A DNA stretch of 64,000 bases, taken from NCBI GenBank assembly GCA_030248295.1, contig JASANH010000850.1, forward strand, positions 62,001 to 126,000, read 5' to 3'. Under the pieces are notes generated by a model. It did not search any database, was not told the DNA's origin, and saw only the letters and a program-made list of their open reading frames with translations. The translations under genes were made by a program, and so were the position numbers. This stretch comes from Mesodorylaimus sp. YZB2_4. Its lineage: Eukaryota > Nematoda > Enoplea > Dorylaimida > Dorylaimidae. How positions within the stretch are numbered: position 1 is the stretch's first letter; every line of letters begins with the position of its first letter. Positions 10,320-22,471 of this stretch are shown here, piece after piece.

Positions 10320-13300
10320 GTGGTTATCAGAAGTTACGCCATTTTTGGTGTTTCGTCTAAAAAGGAAATGCTTCTAGAAATAAAAGAAGCCTCGGCTTGC
10401 ATTTTGGTTGAGAAATCAAATCAGACTGATTCGTTTATTCCTGCTGTCAAGGAACTTATTATTGGGTTGTTGTTGGAAAAATGCAACCAAGAAGCTTCGT
10501 TGAATACATTCCGATTCAACATTGCTTATTTCGATAAGGAGCCTACTTTTTGGGCTGATCAGGTAAGTGGGGTGCATGAGAGTCAGGTATCGACAGTATT
10601 AGTGGTCGTGGCTTCTCAGTTTGATGGGTGGTTTATTTCTTATCACTGGCAGATCTTCCTATGCAGGTCTCTAATCAGCCGTTCGTGATAAGCAAGCTTA
10701 CGGGTAAACTTATGCAGCCCCCGCTATGGCTTCGTTCGGAACCCACATTCTTGTTCAGCGAGAAATCGTAGCCTGTATGCATGTCACTTCCAGGTTACCC
10801 ACTGCACAGTGGACAAGGCCAATCACGCGGCACAATGGATTCGTTCATGGACTAACGTCGATCCGACACCTGCAGTCCCAATCGGACCGCACACTATGAT
10901 GGCCATTGTGGCCGCATTCAACGACCCCTTCGTAGGAGCCATATATTTGCTGACGTCCTCACTTCCGTTCGAAAGTGCGAATGATTTGATCAGTCATGCA
11001 AAGTGAGTCAAGTGGTGATGTGGTGTGGTAATTGCTGCAGCTGGTTTCAAGACTTTTCTTCTCGTCATGATACTCACAATCAGTGCCTTTTGAATGTTGG
11101 CTAGCTGATATATAATCTATTGGGAGGGCGAAATGCGAATTTGTCAGATGTTCTCCTCCTTTTCATTATGTGCCTGCTTTAATTGCAATTCAGGTACGCC
11201 AGCAAAGACCGTCCCATCCACGTCGTCTTCTTGACCGCTCGATCCCATGTCGATGAACGAGCTATGGAAGTGTTGCATATCCTTAGTCGCAAAACCGATG
11301 GCACCTTTCGAGTGGCCTACTACGACGAAAACGATTCCAAAACAGGCCGATTAGTCGAAGTGCCCACATTGGGAAGACAGAGATCAAAATCACTATTGGT
11401 TAATGGATCCGAGTCGTCGATTGCTGTGTCACCAGTTCATTTCACCATACCCTCGCCGCTGGAAGCAGAGAGTGTTCAGGTATCGCCAAGAGAACGAGCC
11501 GTCTATCGTTTCCAGAAGTCGCCCTCCGTTGAATCTTATAGTGATCTAATCATCAGAAGTAAGACGAGACGAGCGTGTGCCTTCTATCCGTGTCTTTTTC
11601 AAAGCTGCCTCGTTGCACTTTTAGCTCCGAAAAGTATACCCGAGCGATCAAGTACTATTGGGCGAGATATAATCATTCATACAGGACGACCTAGAAGTAG
11701 ACACGAGAATCACCAGTCAGACCCGGAGGAACTCCGAACGTCACCGCTCCACGACCGTCTTAATCAAGATACGCTTTTTCGAGCAGAAAGCACCAAGGTT
11801 TTTGGACACATGGCTGAACCCGATTCAGTAAGAAGCGTTGAGATGAACGAGATAAAAAAAGACTTCGCTGACTTTTACTGGAAAAAACGTAAAGGCGAGG
11901 TGTCCAGCAGAAGTTCGTCCAGGCAGCACAATCCGCTCACTGTCTCCAAAACCGTCGAATTCGAACCCGTTGTTAGCGGTGGCCGAAGAATTTCATCCCC
12001 GAGTCTCGATTCCTCGCTTTCGTCATCGTCGTCATCAGACGACGATCTTTTGGAGAAGTTCAACACGAAGAGAACCTTATCCCATGAGAATCTGCATGAT
12101 TATTCGAAATATACGAAGTCGAGTCCCTCTCCTGATGTTGTACCCCGAGTGAGTGGCACTCCGACCGGGTCCATTCGCTTCACACCTGTCTCCCGTCCAC
12201 CGACTGGAAGGACCAGTCGGGCAAGTACACGTATTCCAGTGACCATCTATACAAAAAGTCATTACACCCCAGTGCTACACAAGAGTTATTCTTATGGAAG
12301 TCCGCATCCACGGTATGTGCCGGATAAAGCTTAGGAGATCAACTTTATCGCTGATAAGAATTTTTCAGCCAATCGCCACTCTCCACATCGAGATCTAGCA
12401 TGCCATCGGCCAAGCCAGCTTGGAGACCGGCAACTGGCAAAAAGCATTTCATAACAAGCCCGAAAAACGAAGCGAGGATGGGGACGGGTAAGACATGGGT
12501 AATCAAGGTGCGTCCAGATGGGGTATGATCTGTTTCAGAGGACCGCAGTCGGGCTTGGATGAATCGATGGATGAACGATTGGGTTAAGAAGCACGAACCG
12601 AAATATGGTCCTAATCGCACGCACGCTGCCATTCAAGCGGAAGTAGACAAAGAAGTGATCGGGCCGGCATTGGCACGGTCGAGGTCGGAGCCGCGGAAAT
12701 TACAAGTGAACACGTACACGCAAACTCCCCACGAAGAGAAACATATCGGCGAAGAAATTCATACGATACGAGAGATGTTGTCGTAAGTAACCTTTGGTTT
12801 AATGTAAAGTGTTGGATGGGACTCACTATCCCATGATTTCCAAGCCAAGATGCCAGCCTACCATCTTCCGGCTATGACTGAACCGTTATTCTGACACATG
12901 ACTCAGCCGCGGCCGTGTAGAGGTGTCCGGCATTAGTGGGCTGGCCCACTAGTAGACCCATGGTGGGAGACATGTTTGTTAATTCCAGAGTTGTACTTGC
13001 AGGCACAACAGCAAGCTCTTAGACGCTCTGAGCCACAGCAACCACACCGCCCGTAAGCCACTGAATCATCCACCGCCAACAAAGAGAGCAACACCACGAC
13101 GAGGACTGAGCCATGATTTCGGGCGCTTGAACTTGCACGGTCAACAAACGCCGCGTAATCCGACAGAGAGTATTGCTGGCACATACCACGGCTTATCTCA
13201 AATTCCTGCCACTTCGAGCATTGGCCGCCAACAGCAAGGCAGAGCGCTTCATACCTCCATAGGGGCTGGCGATTCACACTGGACTCAATGGGATCAAGCA

Positions 13301-13857
13301 CATACGACGAGACAGGACCACTTACTAAGCACATTGGAACGCAAACAGGTAGGCACACTAATCAGATTATCTCTCCTTTCGATAGCCGATGCATTCAAGA
13401 TGGACAGACTTTGGGTTCCTCTTCCTCGCCATGCACCTCGCCCATGTGTAACCCTCGTGCCTGGTAGGCCATAGCGAGTGGGAGAGAACAATCGATACTC
13501 TCCCCTGGCTGGGAGACGTCAACTTCTCGGCCTGACGTGTCAGCCGTAGATATATATAGTCGCAAGACTTACCTGCTCCAGTCGGAGTTTTTGTCCCGCC
13601 GACTCCGGTCGACCACCTCCCTCATACGCCTGCCAGGCTTGGTTACACGTGTTACTCCTTCACAGGAAATTCGACGACAGCAAGAACAAGCATGCTACAA
13701 AGCCATGTACCAGAAGCTGGCCAATGAGCTTACTCGCAGAAATTTTCCAGACGCACACTCATCAATCAGGCCAACCGTGACGAATGGCGGTGACAAGATG
13801 GAGTTAATAGCACGCCTTCCGTACCCTGACAGCCATTTGCAGGACCAGTTGCTTTGA
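10320..13857 (+). CDS. VWA-domain protein (VWA3-like), long basic disordered tail
   Basis: Exons read: about 10320-10562, 10667-10703, 10810-11002, 11194-12312, 12369-12487, 12539-12782, 13003-13348 and 13666-13857, in continuous phase to the stop; about 830 codons. The 5' end is uncertain, because no ATG-led exon joins cleanly. The first four exons form a von Willebrand A-type fold: a strand ACILVEKSNQTDSF where the metal-site DxSxS would sit, a strand FNIAYFDKEP, a helix region DKANHAAQWIRSW, the typical FVGAIYLLTSSLP strand, and PIHVVFLTARSHVDERAMEVL followed by LSRKTDGTFRVAYYD. The DxSxS is not intact (VEKSN), so Mg2+-dependent binding is doubtful. The next 600 residues are Ser/Arg-rich and low complexity, with a Ser run near 12010-12030. 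VWA3A/VWA3B proteins are cytoplasmic and poorly characterised; the match rests on VWA layout, not on the tail. Confidence 0.7.
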
Positions 13858-16231
13858 ACTATCTAACCCCTATCTTACCTCGATGTTTATGCAGTGTTCC
13901 CTTTATGAAACGATAGCCAGCAGGTGTATTCCGCTTTATGCTTCTTGTGTGGGTTGCTGTACCTTGATGTGGAGCTAGAGGATTATAAGCTTGCCTCGAG
14001 CTGCTTAGAAATGTGCGTAAATTGGAATTGTATTTATAAAGACTAGTGGAACTTGCGTCATTGTGAGCATAATCCAAAATCGGGCATTACCGTCTTCTAA
14101 TAAAAGACGTACTCGCTAGAATAACTTTACTGCGTCTGGTCGAGCTACTAATCGGAACTGCAGCCACTCGAACTCACATTCGGTCCAAATTGGTTTCGCC
14201 CTCCAGCCAGTTGCCTCGGTTAGACGTTTTCGAGGTTTAGCCATGCGTAACTTAGCGCCCACACGTCCGGTTTTTTCACCTAGTGCCAGCCTTTTAGGTT
14301 GATTAGTGTGATTCAAAAGTGATTAGGTGTCGGAGTAGCCACGGTCTTGAATGGGACTAAAATCTTCTTACTCTCTTTTTACGTCAGCAACACAAATTCT
14401 ACATCAGTGCAATCCTGTCCGAGTTTGACGTCGGGTAAGTTGGCCGAAGGAAACCGAAAGGAAATCGTAGCGTTGAGTTGCGACAACAAGCAGACTTGGC
14501 GCGGGCGGTGCCACGCTCGTAATCACTGAGCTTTCCCATGTTGACTGGTGTGCCGAGTGGGCTGGTGGGTTTGAGCTCTGATGACGCAGGTAGGCAGCAG
14601 AGGATTTGAAAGTCCTATTTCAAAGCGATGCTCCAAGAATGCGCCAATAAATCTATCTTTATATCGCTTGGCAACACAGTTTGAGCGGTACACATTCATT
14701 GTAGGTTGACTCCATCTGTTACACCCCATTTTCCATTAATTTTATTACTTATCTCCCGCAACACAGACTCGGCCGCCTTCTAGGGTAAGAGAGAAGGGGA
14801 GGCGCGTGGCAAACAGAAAGAATGAGCGTCTTGGCCGACTCGGTTTTTAGAAAGACGACAGCTAACTGACTAAGCAAACAGATGGGATTGCATTAATGAA
14901 TATTGCTATCGAGCGTGTACGCCCTCTTACACTGGGTCGTGGCGATCAAGGCTTCATTCGATTTGTTGAATAGCAAGAGTATCCGGGGCCTCTTTGCTTA
15001 ATTAGCTTCTTCCACTAGGCCAGTGCAGGATCCGCCCTCGTAGTTACATCTGCGCAGACATTAGGTTTCCTCACCAGATCGTTTCATTCCCGTTGACGTA
15101 GATGACGAGCGTATGGAGGAGGATAAGCGCAAGAATAGCTAACGAGCATGACAATGTGCCTTCCTGTTTAGGTGAGACTTGTTATTCTGTTCGCCCCCGT
15201 TCGGGCAGCCCCGAGCGACTGGACATAGGCCCGATAAGGAGCGAACGCTTTGCGTGCCATTTCGTCATGGAGTTAATGACGTGGTTGAGGACAGGTGTTA
15301 TTAGGTGTCGTCGTCACCAGTCCCTAGCCTCGACGCGATCACGCTTGTTGCGTCCCAGGCTGGTTGGTATTTGCGATTGATGGTTCGGTTCGTGCTTCCA
15401 ACAGGGCCAGTATTGTTATGGAAAGGATTCTCTCTCGGCGCACGAACGTCTTATGTACACCCACGACGCAATGGCACTTGTATGAACAGAACCGTCTCGT
15501 CATGGACAAACACGATTTTCGTGCGCTCTCATATCCTTTCTCCATACGTGCAATTGGTCGCTTCCTCCAGTCCTATTCCATCCGCTTATCACCAGGCTGG
15601 TGACGACGTCGGTCGTAGGCAAACAGGGAAAGACGCGGCCGAGCTCTGGTACTGTTCCACTCCCACTCCCAATTGCTTTTTCTCACCAACGGCGGCTTGA
15701 GAATAATTAACAGCTTTCATCGGATGCAGTCGTTTTCGCCTTCGATCTCATCCACAGACCTCGAGCCAGCCATCGTGCCCTTTTATGGCTCGTAACATTC
15801 CACTTGCCATTCTCTCTAGCCTAGCTAATGAAGCTAGCTCTTCAAGAGCTTGAAAACGCGCGCTTGAAAAGAAAATTTTTCCTGTAGTTATCTTCTCAGG
15901 CCTTGTTTGAAAAACAGAGTGGTTGGAGTGTTCCGGATACAAGTAACTATTGTATCCACAAATAGACCTTACGCCTGCGTTATTCCTGGTCATTTTAGCC
16001 ATACTTGTTGGAACATAGGTTTAAACTTGTCTTTCCTCTTCATCATTTAACTCATCCCTGGGTGCAGCAAAACGGAGTTGAACGGGCGTAATTGCAACGG
16101 CAGTTCTGCCAACTAGCTTTGGATCAATAGCTAAAACGATGGTGCCCGCCTGAGGAGTTCTTCAGTCTGTTTCCAATTTGCCTCATTTTACTTTTTAGCG
16201 TCGGATAGGTGGTTCGACCGAGTCAAAAATA
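13858..16231. other. Intergenic, upstream of the convertase gene
   Basis: About 2.4 kb with only short overlapping open frames on both strands. I found no exon chain, tRNA or strong repeat. It probably includes the promoter of the convertase at its right end. Confidence 0.45.
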
Positions 16232-19200
16232 ATGGGCGCCGTATCGCTAATTTATTCCGATTTGGCAGATCGGCATTGGAACTGTTTTCGGGTCTTTAGC
16301 TTTCTACTTTTCCTTTCGCTTTACGTTTTGTCGGCCAGTGGCTACTCGTCTCAGGCCGATGACGAAGCAGCACTGCCTGAAATCATACTAGAATCTGAGC
16401 GATGGTTGAGAGAACAGCATGCAGCCAGTTCTAATTCGAAGAGGGAGGCTGACGGCGACGATAATGCAGATGGTCATTATGTCAATGAGTGTAAGTGGAT
16501 TATTACAGTATTTTTAGGCGGCGGGTGGTCGGCATGTAAACTAGGCAATCGGGTCGCAGACTTACCGATTTTATTTTTTTCATTCCAGTTGTGGTACAAA
16601 CTTTCGGCGGGTCCGAAAATGTAAAGCGATTGGCCAGAGAGCTCAATTATGAATATATTGGCCCGGTATGAGTGATCGGTGAATTACTAGGCCAACACGT
16701 ACTATTAGGGTCTTATTTCAGGTGCGAGGTTTCGATGATACCTATGTGCTTGTGAAACATGATCATCCGTCAAGGAGCAAACGGCACGCTGTTCACTTGA
16801 CGAAGCGCCTAGTTGAAGATGACAGGGTAAGGCTCAAAGACTCTGATGAAATGATTGGGTAGCTGCGTCTGACTTGGATTCAGGGATGACCTGTCAAGGG
16901 TCTTCCTTCTTCCGTGTCACTGAAGTCACGGTTGCAGGCCTTGACTGTATCCCGCGCACATATTTTAGGTAATGTGGGCTGAACAGCAGATTGTGAAAAG
17001 GCGTACGAAACGAGACTACGTGGCACCAGCTCTGGAAAAGTTTTCGAGCTCTGATGTGGACATAATGTTCAATGATCCACTGTGGCCTAAGCAGTGGCCT
17101 TTGGTAAGCTTATCCTCACTCCTCACTCTTCATTAGACACTCGACGAAGCTGTTGCCATTTAGCACGATACAAGGACTATGCGGGAGTTGCCCAAGCTGG
17201 ACTTGCACGTCATCGGAGCGTGGAAGAAAGGCTTCACTGGAAAGGGCGTAGTAGTCACGATTCTTGATGACGGTAAGTCCTAATTGGAGTAGCTGCACAA
17301 CAAGTGCTTAAAAATCGCTCTTTTCGAACTTAAGGTATCCAATGGAATCACACCGATTTGACGCATAATTATGTAAGTGCAGTTTTGGGGTCATCATGAG
17401 CTTGCTTTGGACATATCATTTGCCTTGGACTGCGTTGCAGGACCCTGAAGCCAGTTACGATCTGAACGATAATGACACCGACCCTATGCCCGCCTTCAAT
17501 GATTACAACAGGTAGGGCAACCCTCTCACACTCTCCCGAATGGTCATAGCACTTTTGTTGTTCTATTTATTCAGGCACGGCACGAGGTGTGCGGGCGAAG
17601 TGGCCATGGTGGCTAACAATAAAATCTGTGGGGTTGGCGTAGCCTATAATGCAAACATTGGAGGTGAGACAAATGAGAATGGGCCACTTGATCGTGGTGT
17701 AAGGCTGGGGGCTGGGTCTCATTGGCTATGGATCAATAGTGTCAGACCTGGACGTGCTTTAGGCATCCGTATGTTGGACGGCAGGATCACAGATCGCTTG
17801 GAAGCCGAGGCATTGCAGTTTCACATTCAGCACGTTGACATCTACTCGGCCAGTTGGGGCCCAAACGACGACGGGCGAACAGTCGAAGGACCTGGTACAT
17901 TGGCCGAAAGAGCCATAGTGAATGGAATTCAGAATGTAACAAATTTGTCAGATTCATTATCGCCGCATGTTCTAAACCCCTTTCTCTCGTCGTAGGGTCG
18001 TGGCGGCAAAGGCGTCATCTACGTTTGGGCATCAGGCAATGGTGGCTCATTCCACGATGACTGCGACTGCGATGGGTATGCAGACAGTATCTACACGCTG
18101 AGCGTGTCAAGCGCTGCTCAATCGGGCAAGTTCCCATGGTACGGAGAGAAATGCGCATCGACAATGGCGACCACATACTCGAGCGGGGCTTACACAGACC
18201 AGAAGATTGTAAGCCTCATTTATATGCAATGGCCCATAAGAATGCTGCAACGATGCGTATCCTTCGTGCTGTAGATAACAACCGACTTGGAAAACGAATG
18301 CACCACAGAACACACGGGGACATCCGCATCAGCACCCCTGGCAGCTGGCATTGTCGCTTTGGGCTTGGAAGCAAAGTAAGTCAGATGCCGATGCGTTCAG
18401 ACTGACTCCCACAGCTTCAGGCCTTGCTGCTCTTAGTCCTCAGCTCACCTGGAGGGACATACAGCACATCGTGGTCTGGACGTCCGAGCCCGCGCCTCTC
18501 CTTCATAACCCCGGTTGGCACACAAATGCTCGAGGCCTCATGGCCAATACCAGATTTGGATTCGGTCTCATGAATGCCGAGGCTTTCGTCACAGCCGCAA
18601 AGGATTGGAAGCCATTGCCGCAGCAGAAGATTTGCACCACCACATTCCCCACATTCAAAGTCAAGTACGCAGTTTCTTCTCTCTGATGGAACTTCCTGAC
18701 TCAAGTATGCTCTCACAGGAAATTCGCACCCGGTCAGCCAGCCGTCATTAAGTTCAAGACGGACGCTTGCGAAGGCCAGAAGAATGAAGTCAAGTACTTG
18801 GAGCATGTCCAACTGGTCACTGACTTGGATTACACCAGAAGAGGAAATCTGGCCTTGTTTATGCAATCACCATCTGGTCAGCCGCGCCCCTTCTCCTTAT
18901 TTTCCTATACGACTGACTATTTACCATTTAGGCACGCGAACCAAAATCCTTTCGCCACGCCAACGCGACAACTCGAAAGCAGGTTTCCGTCAATGGCCTT
19001 TTATGTCCGTGCACACATGGGGTGAAGACCCTGCTGGCTGGTGGCAAATGGAAGCTTACGACGACCAAAGCGAAGGAGGCCACGATTTCGGATCAATCAA
19101 TAACATCACCCTTATCCTCTATGGCACGACCGAAATGCCTGACCATTACAAGAATGAGCGCAAATACAACATGGACTACAACAATGTTCATGACCGCTCT

Positions 19201-19527
19201 GTCACAAATAATAGCCCCACTGAAGCGGTAAGAAATTTCTGGAACGGCTGTCAAGGCCTTGTTTTGAAGTTTTCCTGTGCCCACGGGACTTCCAACCCGT
19301 TTATGCCTATTGCCAGCCAGACTGACTCGGCCTGGTTTCAGGAAGAAGATTCCGCTCAAGCCAACCAGCAACGGCTCCGTTATATTGTCCCCGATGTAAA
19401 CTCGGATTTCCGCAGTGCCAGAGATGCTGAAATGCATGCTGCACTAGAAAAGCTGATACGCCTTCGGTCACTCGCCAGTTATCCTGACCCAGACGCTGAT
19501 ATCTACGAGTTGTCCATATCCAAATAA
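16232..19527 (+). CDS. PCSK1: Prohormone convertase 1/3 (PCSK1-type subtilisin-like protease)
   Basis: Fifteen exons (16232-16490 through 19342-19527) join in phase to give about 745 residues, close to vertebrate PC1/3. Order: signal anchor ([15 protein letters not shown]), prodomain ([18 protein letters not shown]) ending at KRRTKR before DYVAP, catalytic domain, P domain, short tail. The triad is visible: Asp in [14 protein letters not shown], His in [11 protein letters not shown], Ser in [13 protein letters not shown]. The oxyanion Asn is in WASGNGG; PC2 has Asp there, so this is not PC2. PC1/3-like strings include [45 protein letters not shown] and [11 protein letters not shown]. The P domain has TRRGNL where mammalian PCs have RRGDL. 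The enzyme matures peptide hormones and neuropeptides in secretory granules by cutting after paired basic residues. The C-terminal helix [16 protein letters not shown] may serve granule sorting. Confidence 0.92.
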
Positions 19528-19781
19528 GCAGAGAATATCTGTGCTTGTGCTCTGTAGATTCGGAACAGCACACCTGTCAACATGATACGACCTCTGGCGA
19601 CATGGTGTAATTCCTTGGGCAGGTGCTGAAATAATGTCTCGCTCTAATGTATATATTCCCTAAGCCAAAACTTGAGAGGCGCATATTCAGAGCGCACAAA
19701 GAGATTAAAAACCGCATTAGCTACGTACATAATTGGACCGCCATGCATGGCCTAGTCTAATCGTCAACCTAATTTCCGTGA

Positions 19782-22058
19782 TCACGCAGTTTCCTTCAGT
19801 AAATCCAGCAGCAGCTTTAATCGATCTTTTATCTGAAATCAAAAAACGATACTTCCTATATAGAGTCTTACATTGGCCAGTCACATACCGCGTGCCGCGA
19901 TTTCCGTAATCTCGTCATGGCTGCCGTGCCAGCCTCGTACACGTTTCCGTGTATCTTGAACTGTTCCAATAAATATCGATCGTCCTCCCTGAAAGGCAAT
20001 CTCATTTCAAGCCCAAGTCTATTAGTATTGCCAGGTTAAGCCTGGGGGAATTCTAAATGCGTCATCGCATGCTTACTCGCTCCATGATTCTTCCTCCTCC
20101 GTCCCTTCCTCTGCTGTTTCGGCCTTTGCTGGCAGCATCGCCTTCTGCGAAGCCTCCTCATCAGTGACACCTAATAGTCTACCGGACGGGCCAGGTTCAG
20201 CTCCAGCTCCACTTAAATTATACGACGATGTGTCCAACGGCTCGAAAGAAGTTCTAGAATAGCCTGGTGCTACTACTGAATTCGAATAAGCTGCTGCAGT
20301 AGCCAGCATAGTATTCGCTCCATCAGAGCCTCGAACAAAGACATAAGAAGTTGAATTGCTTTCGTCACTCGGTCCGCCAACACCAAAGCCTTGTCCAGGA
20401 CGTTTTTGTGGCGAGTATCCTTTTCCCCATAGGCCTTGTCCGAACGTTTCCATAAATGCGTGTTTTAACACGTCAAAAGTTGACTCGTCTTTCGCCAACG
20501 CCTTTTTTGGTGTCACTGAACTGAGGCGGCATGTATCCGGCCCAGGGGCCGCTGACGACACGAGCGCAGTGTCTACCTTTTCCAGGCTATCCACTGCTCG
20601 AAATATTCTGGACCAATCGGAACTGTTATCTGCGATATCTCCGTCGGACAAGAAAATCTTTATAGGAGAGACCGCACTTGACACCCCTTGGCAAGACTGA
20701 AACAAATGCACTATGTCGTGCAGCTTTCACATCACTAGAAACTCATGTCTCACCTCGGAAGTTGATTCTGTGAAATCAGAGAGATCAATCTGGGCACGAA
20801 CTAAGCGATTACCACGCCAGATATAGGCATGTTCCCCAATAAACTATATCCAAAATACAGATTTCTTATCCAAACTCATAGAAACTAAAAGTTATCTTAC
20901 TTTCACAGAGCACAGACCACAATGGCAACTCGGAATTCCTCCGACCGCAACATTTTCTTGATGACATGAGCACGTGCATTGCCGGAAAGATGTTATCTCA
21001 TTGTCAAATGCATCCGTCCAATCGATAGATTCAAATTCGTCAGCTTCGCGATCGCCCAAGAAATCGGCGCGTACAAATTCCATATCATTAAAACTAACAT
21101 TGCTAAATAGGAATAAATACGCTATTACCACAAAAAGCATAATAAAAGCTGGGATTTTACCAGGAATCGACAGGGTGGTCAGAGAAAAGCGGGACGACAA
21201 ATTCACGTAGTCTCGTGTCAGATCCAAGCCAGGAATAAAGCGAATCATGAATTGCACTCGGTTCGATACTGTCGGGCAACTCGCTATCGTGTATCGCACG
21301 CAGGGGCCCCTTGGCCATGGCCTTGGATTTAGTTATGACGCGGTGGTATACCTGAAACAGTGATACCTATTACAATTTCAGGGTTATGAGGTTATGCAGT
21401 TTATAACTATACCTGCATTTTCAATAAAATGTCTAATGTCTGCATTCGACCACGATACATTTCAAAACAGTTTAATTGCAATGCCTCTTCTGGTGTTAAG
21501 AAAAGCAAGAGCATGTCGGATAAAAATGAATGAACAGCAGGAGGACGGCGCAAGATGTCCATTAATTGGCTAATACCCTGAAATGCAAATACTTATACCA
21601 TAATGTGAGTGTGATCACTACGCAAATGTCGTGCGCGCTAATGTACATATGACAATGGTAATGGGTGATAGAGTGACTGAATTCGTATGTTCGGGAACCC
21701 TTCTGTAATGTTATGTCAGTAACCCAAGAAACTAACATAAGCCTAGCCTGGGATCTCGCATTCATACCTTTAATCGATCGTTTTCGGCACCGATTTCATC
21801 AATGACGGATCGAATTTCCAACAATCGGCTATGATGCATAAATAACGACGACTTTAGCAATTTCACAAAGGTCTCAGCCAAGGCATAATCGACCTGAAAT
21901 CAGTTTAGAAAACAAATAGCTCACCAGACACGACCATTTGCGCTTACGTTTGGCAGATTGGACGATGCAGAAAAAGCCCGTAACCGCTTTCGAAGTTTCT
22001 GCGACTCATCAGCACTCGAGGACGGCTCCTCTTTTACTCGCTTTCGCGGAGGCACCAT
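19782..22058 (-). CDS. GON4-like nuclear protein with PAH-like and C-terminal SANT-like domains
   Basis: Exons on the minus strand: 22058-21948, 21893-21777, 21577-21413, 21351-21161, 21102-20901, about 20843-20755, about 20698-20077, 19988-19889 and 19832-19782. The N-terminus (MVPPRKRVKEEPSS) is a basic nuclear signal. Next comes a helical block, VDYALAETFVKLLKSSLF through FLTPEEALQLNCFE, resembling the paired-amphipathic-helix unit of GON4L/YY1AP1. A Cys/His cluster follows (QCTCSCHQENVAVGG, SCHCGLC). A disordered acidic stretch leads to the final SANT/Myb-like unit, WSEEDDRYLLEQFKIHG to KDRLKLLLDLL. GON4L and fly Mute act in transcriptional repression, cell-cycle control and histone gene regulation. 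The junction after the exon at 20755 does not keep phase as I read it. The gene converges on the convertase gene with 254 bp between stops. Family call is by fold pattern, so moderate. Confidence 0.6.
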
Positions 22059-22471
22059 TCTATTCGACCATATAAAGCTGTACGGATTTGTTATTTGCTA
22101 CTTGGGAGAAGACATTGACGAATCGAAGGTCGAATGCATGCCCACATTATTGTCGTAGTTCGTTTTTGGGAGAACACTCAAATACCAGGCTCCCGCTTTT
22201 TGCAGACGACACTGATGTTTAGGTCTTACTTATTTGCGCGAATTTAAATTTTTATGTTGTCACTTTTTTTGGTCCCTCCTGTGGTTAGTCCCTGAGAAAC
22301 TCGGTGGTCATTGGCACACGAGCTCTTTCGTTTCTGTCGATTGTTAGTTTCTTCACAAGCATCAGACTCCGAGATCACAAATCGAGCGTAGAAAATTGCA
22401 CATTCAGCACGGGTTAGTAGTTAGCAGGGCTAGAAATCACAGTCTTTCTTGTCATTTTCACGGATTCAGTT

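Noticed and set aside
16232-19527. PC2 (amontillado/EGL-3-type) identity
   Set aside because: The oxyanion residue is Asn (WASGNGG), not the Asp typical of PC2, and many strings match PC1/3.
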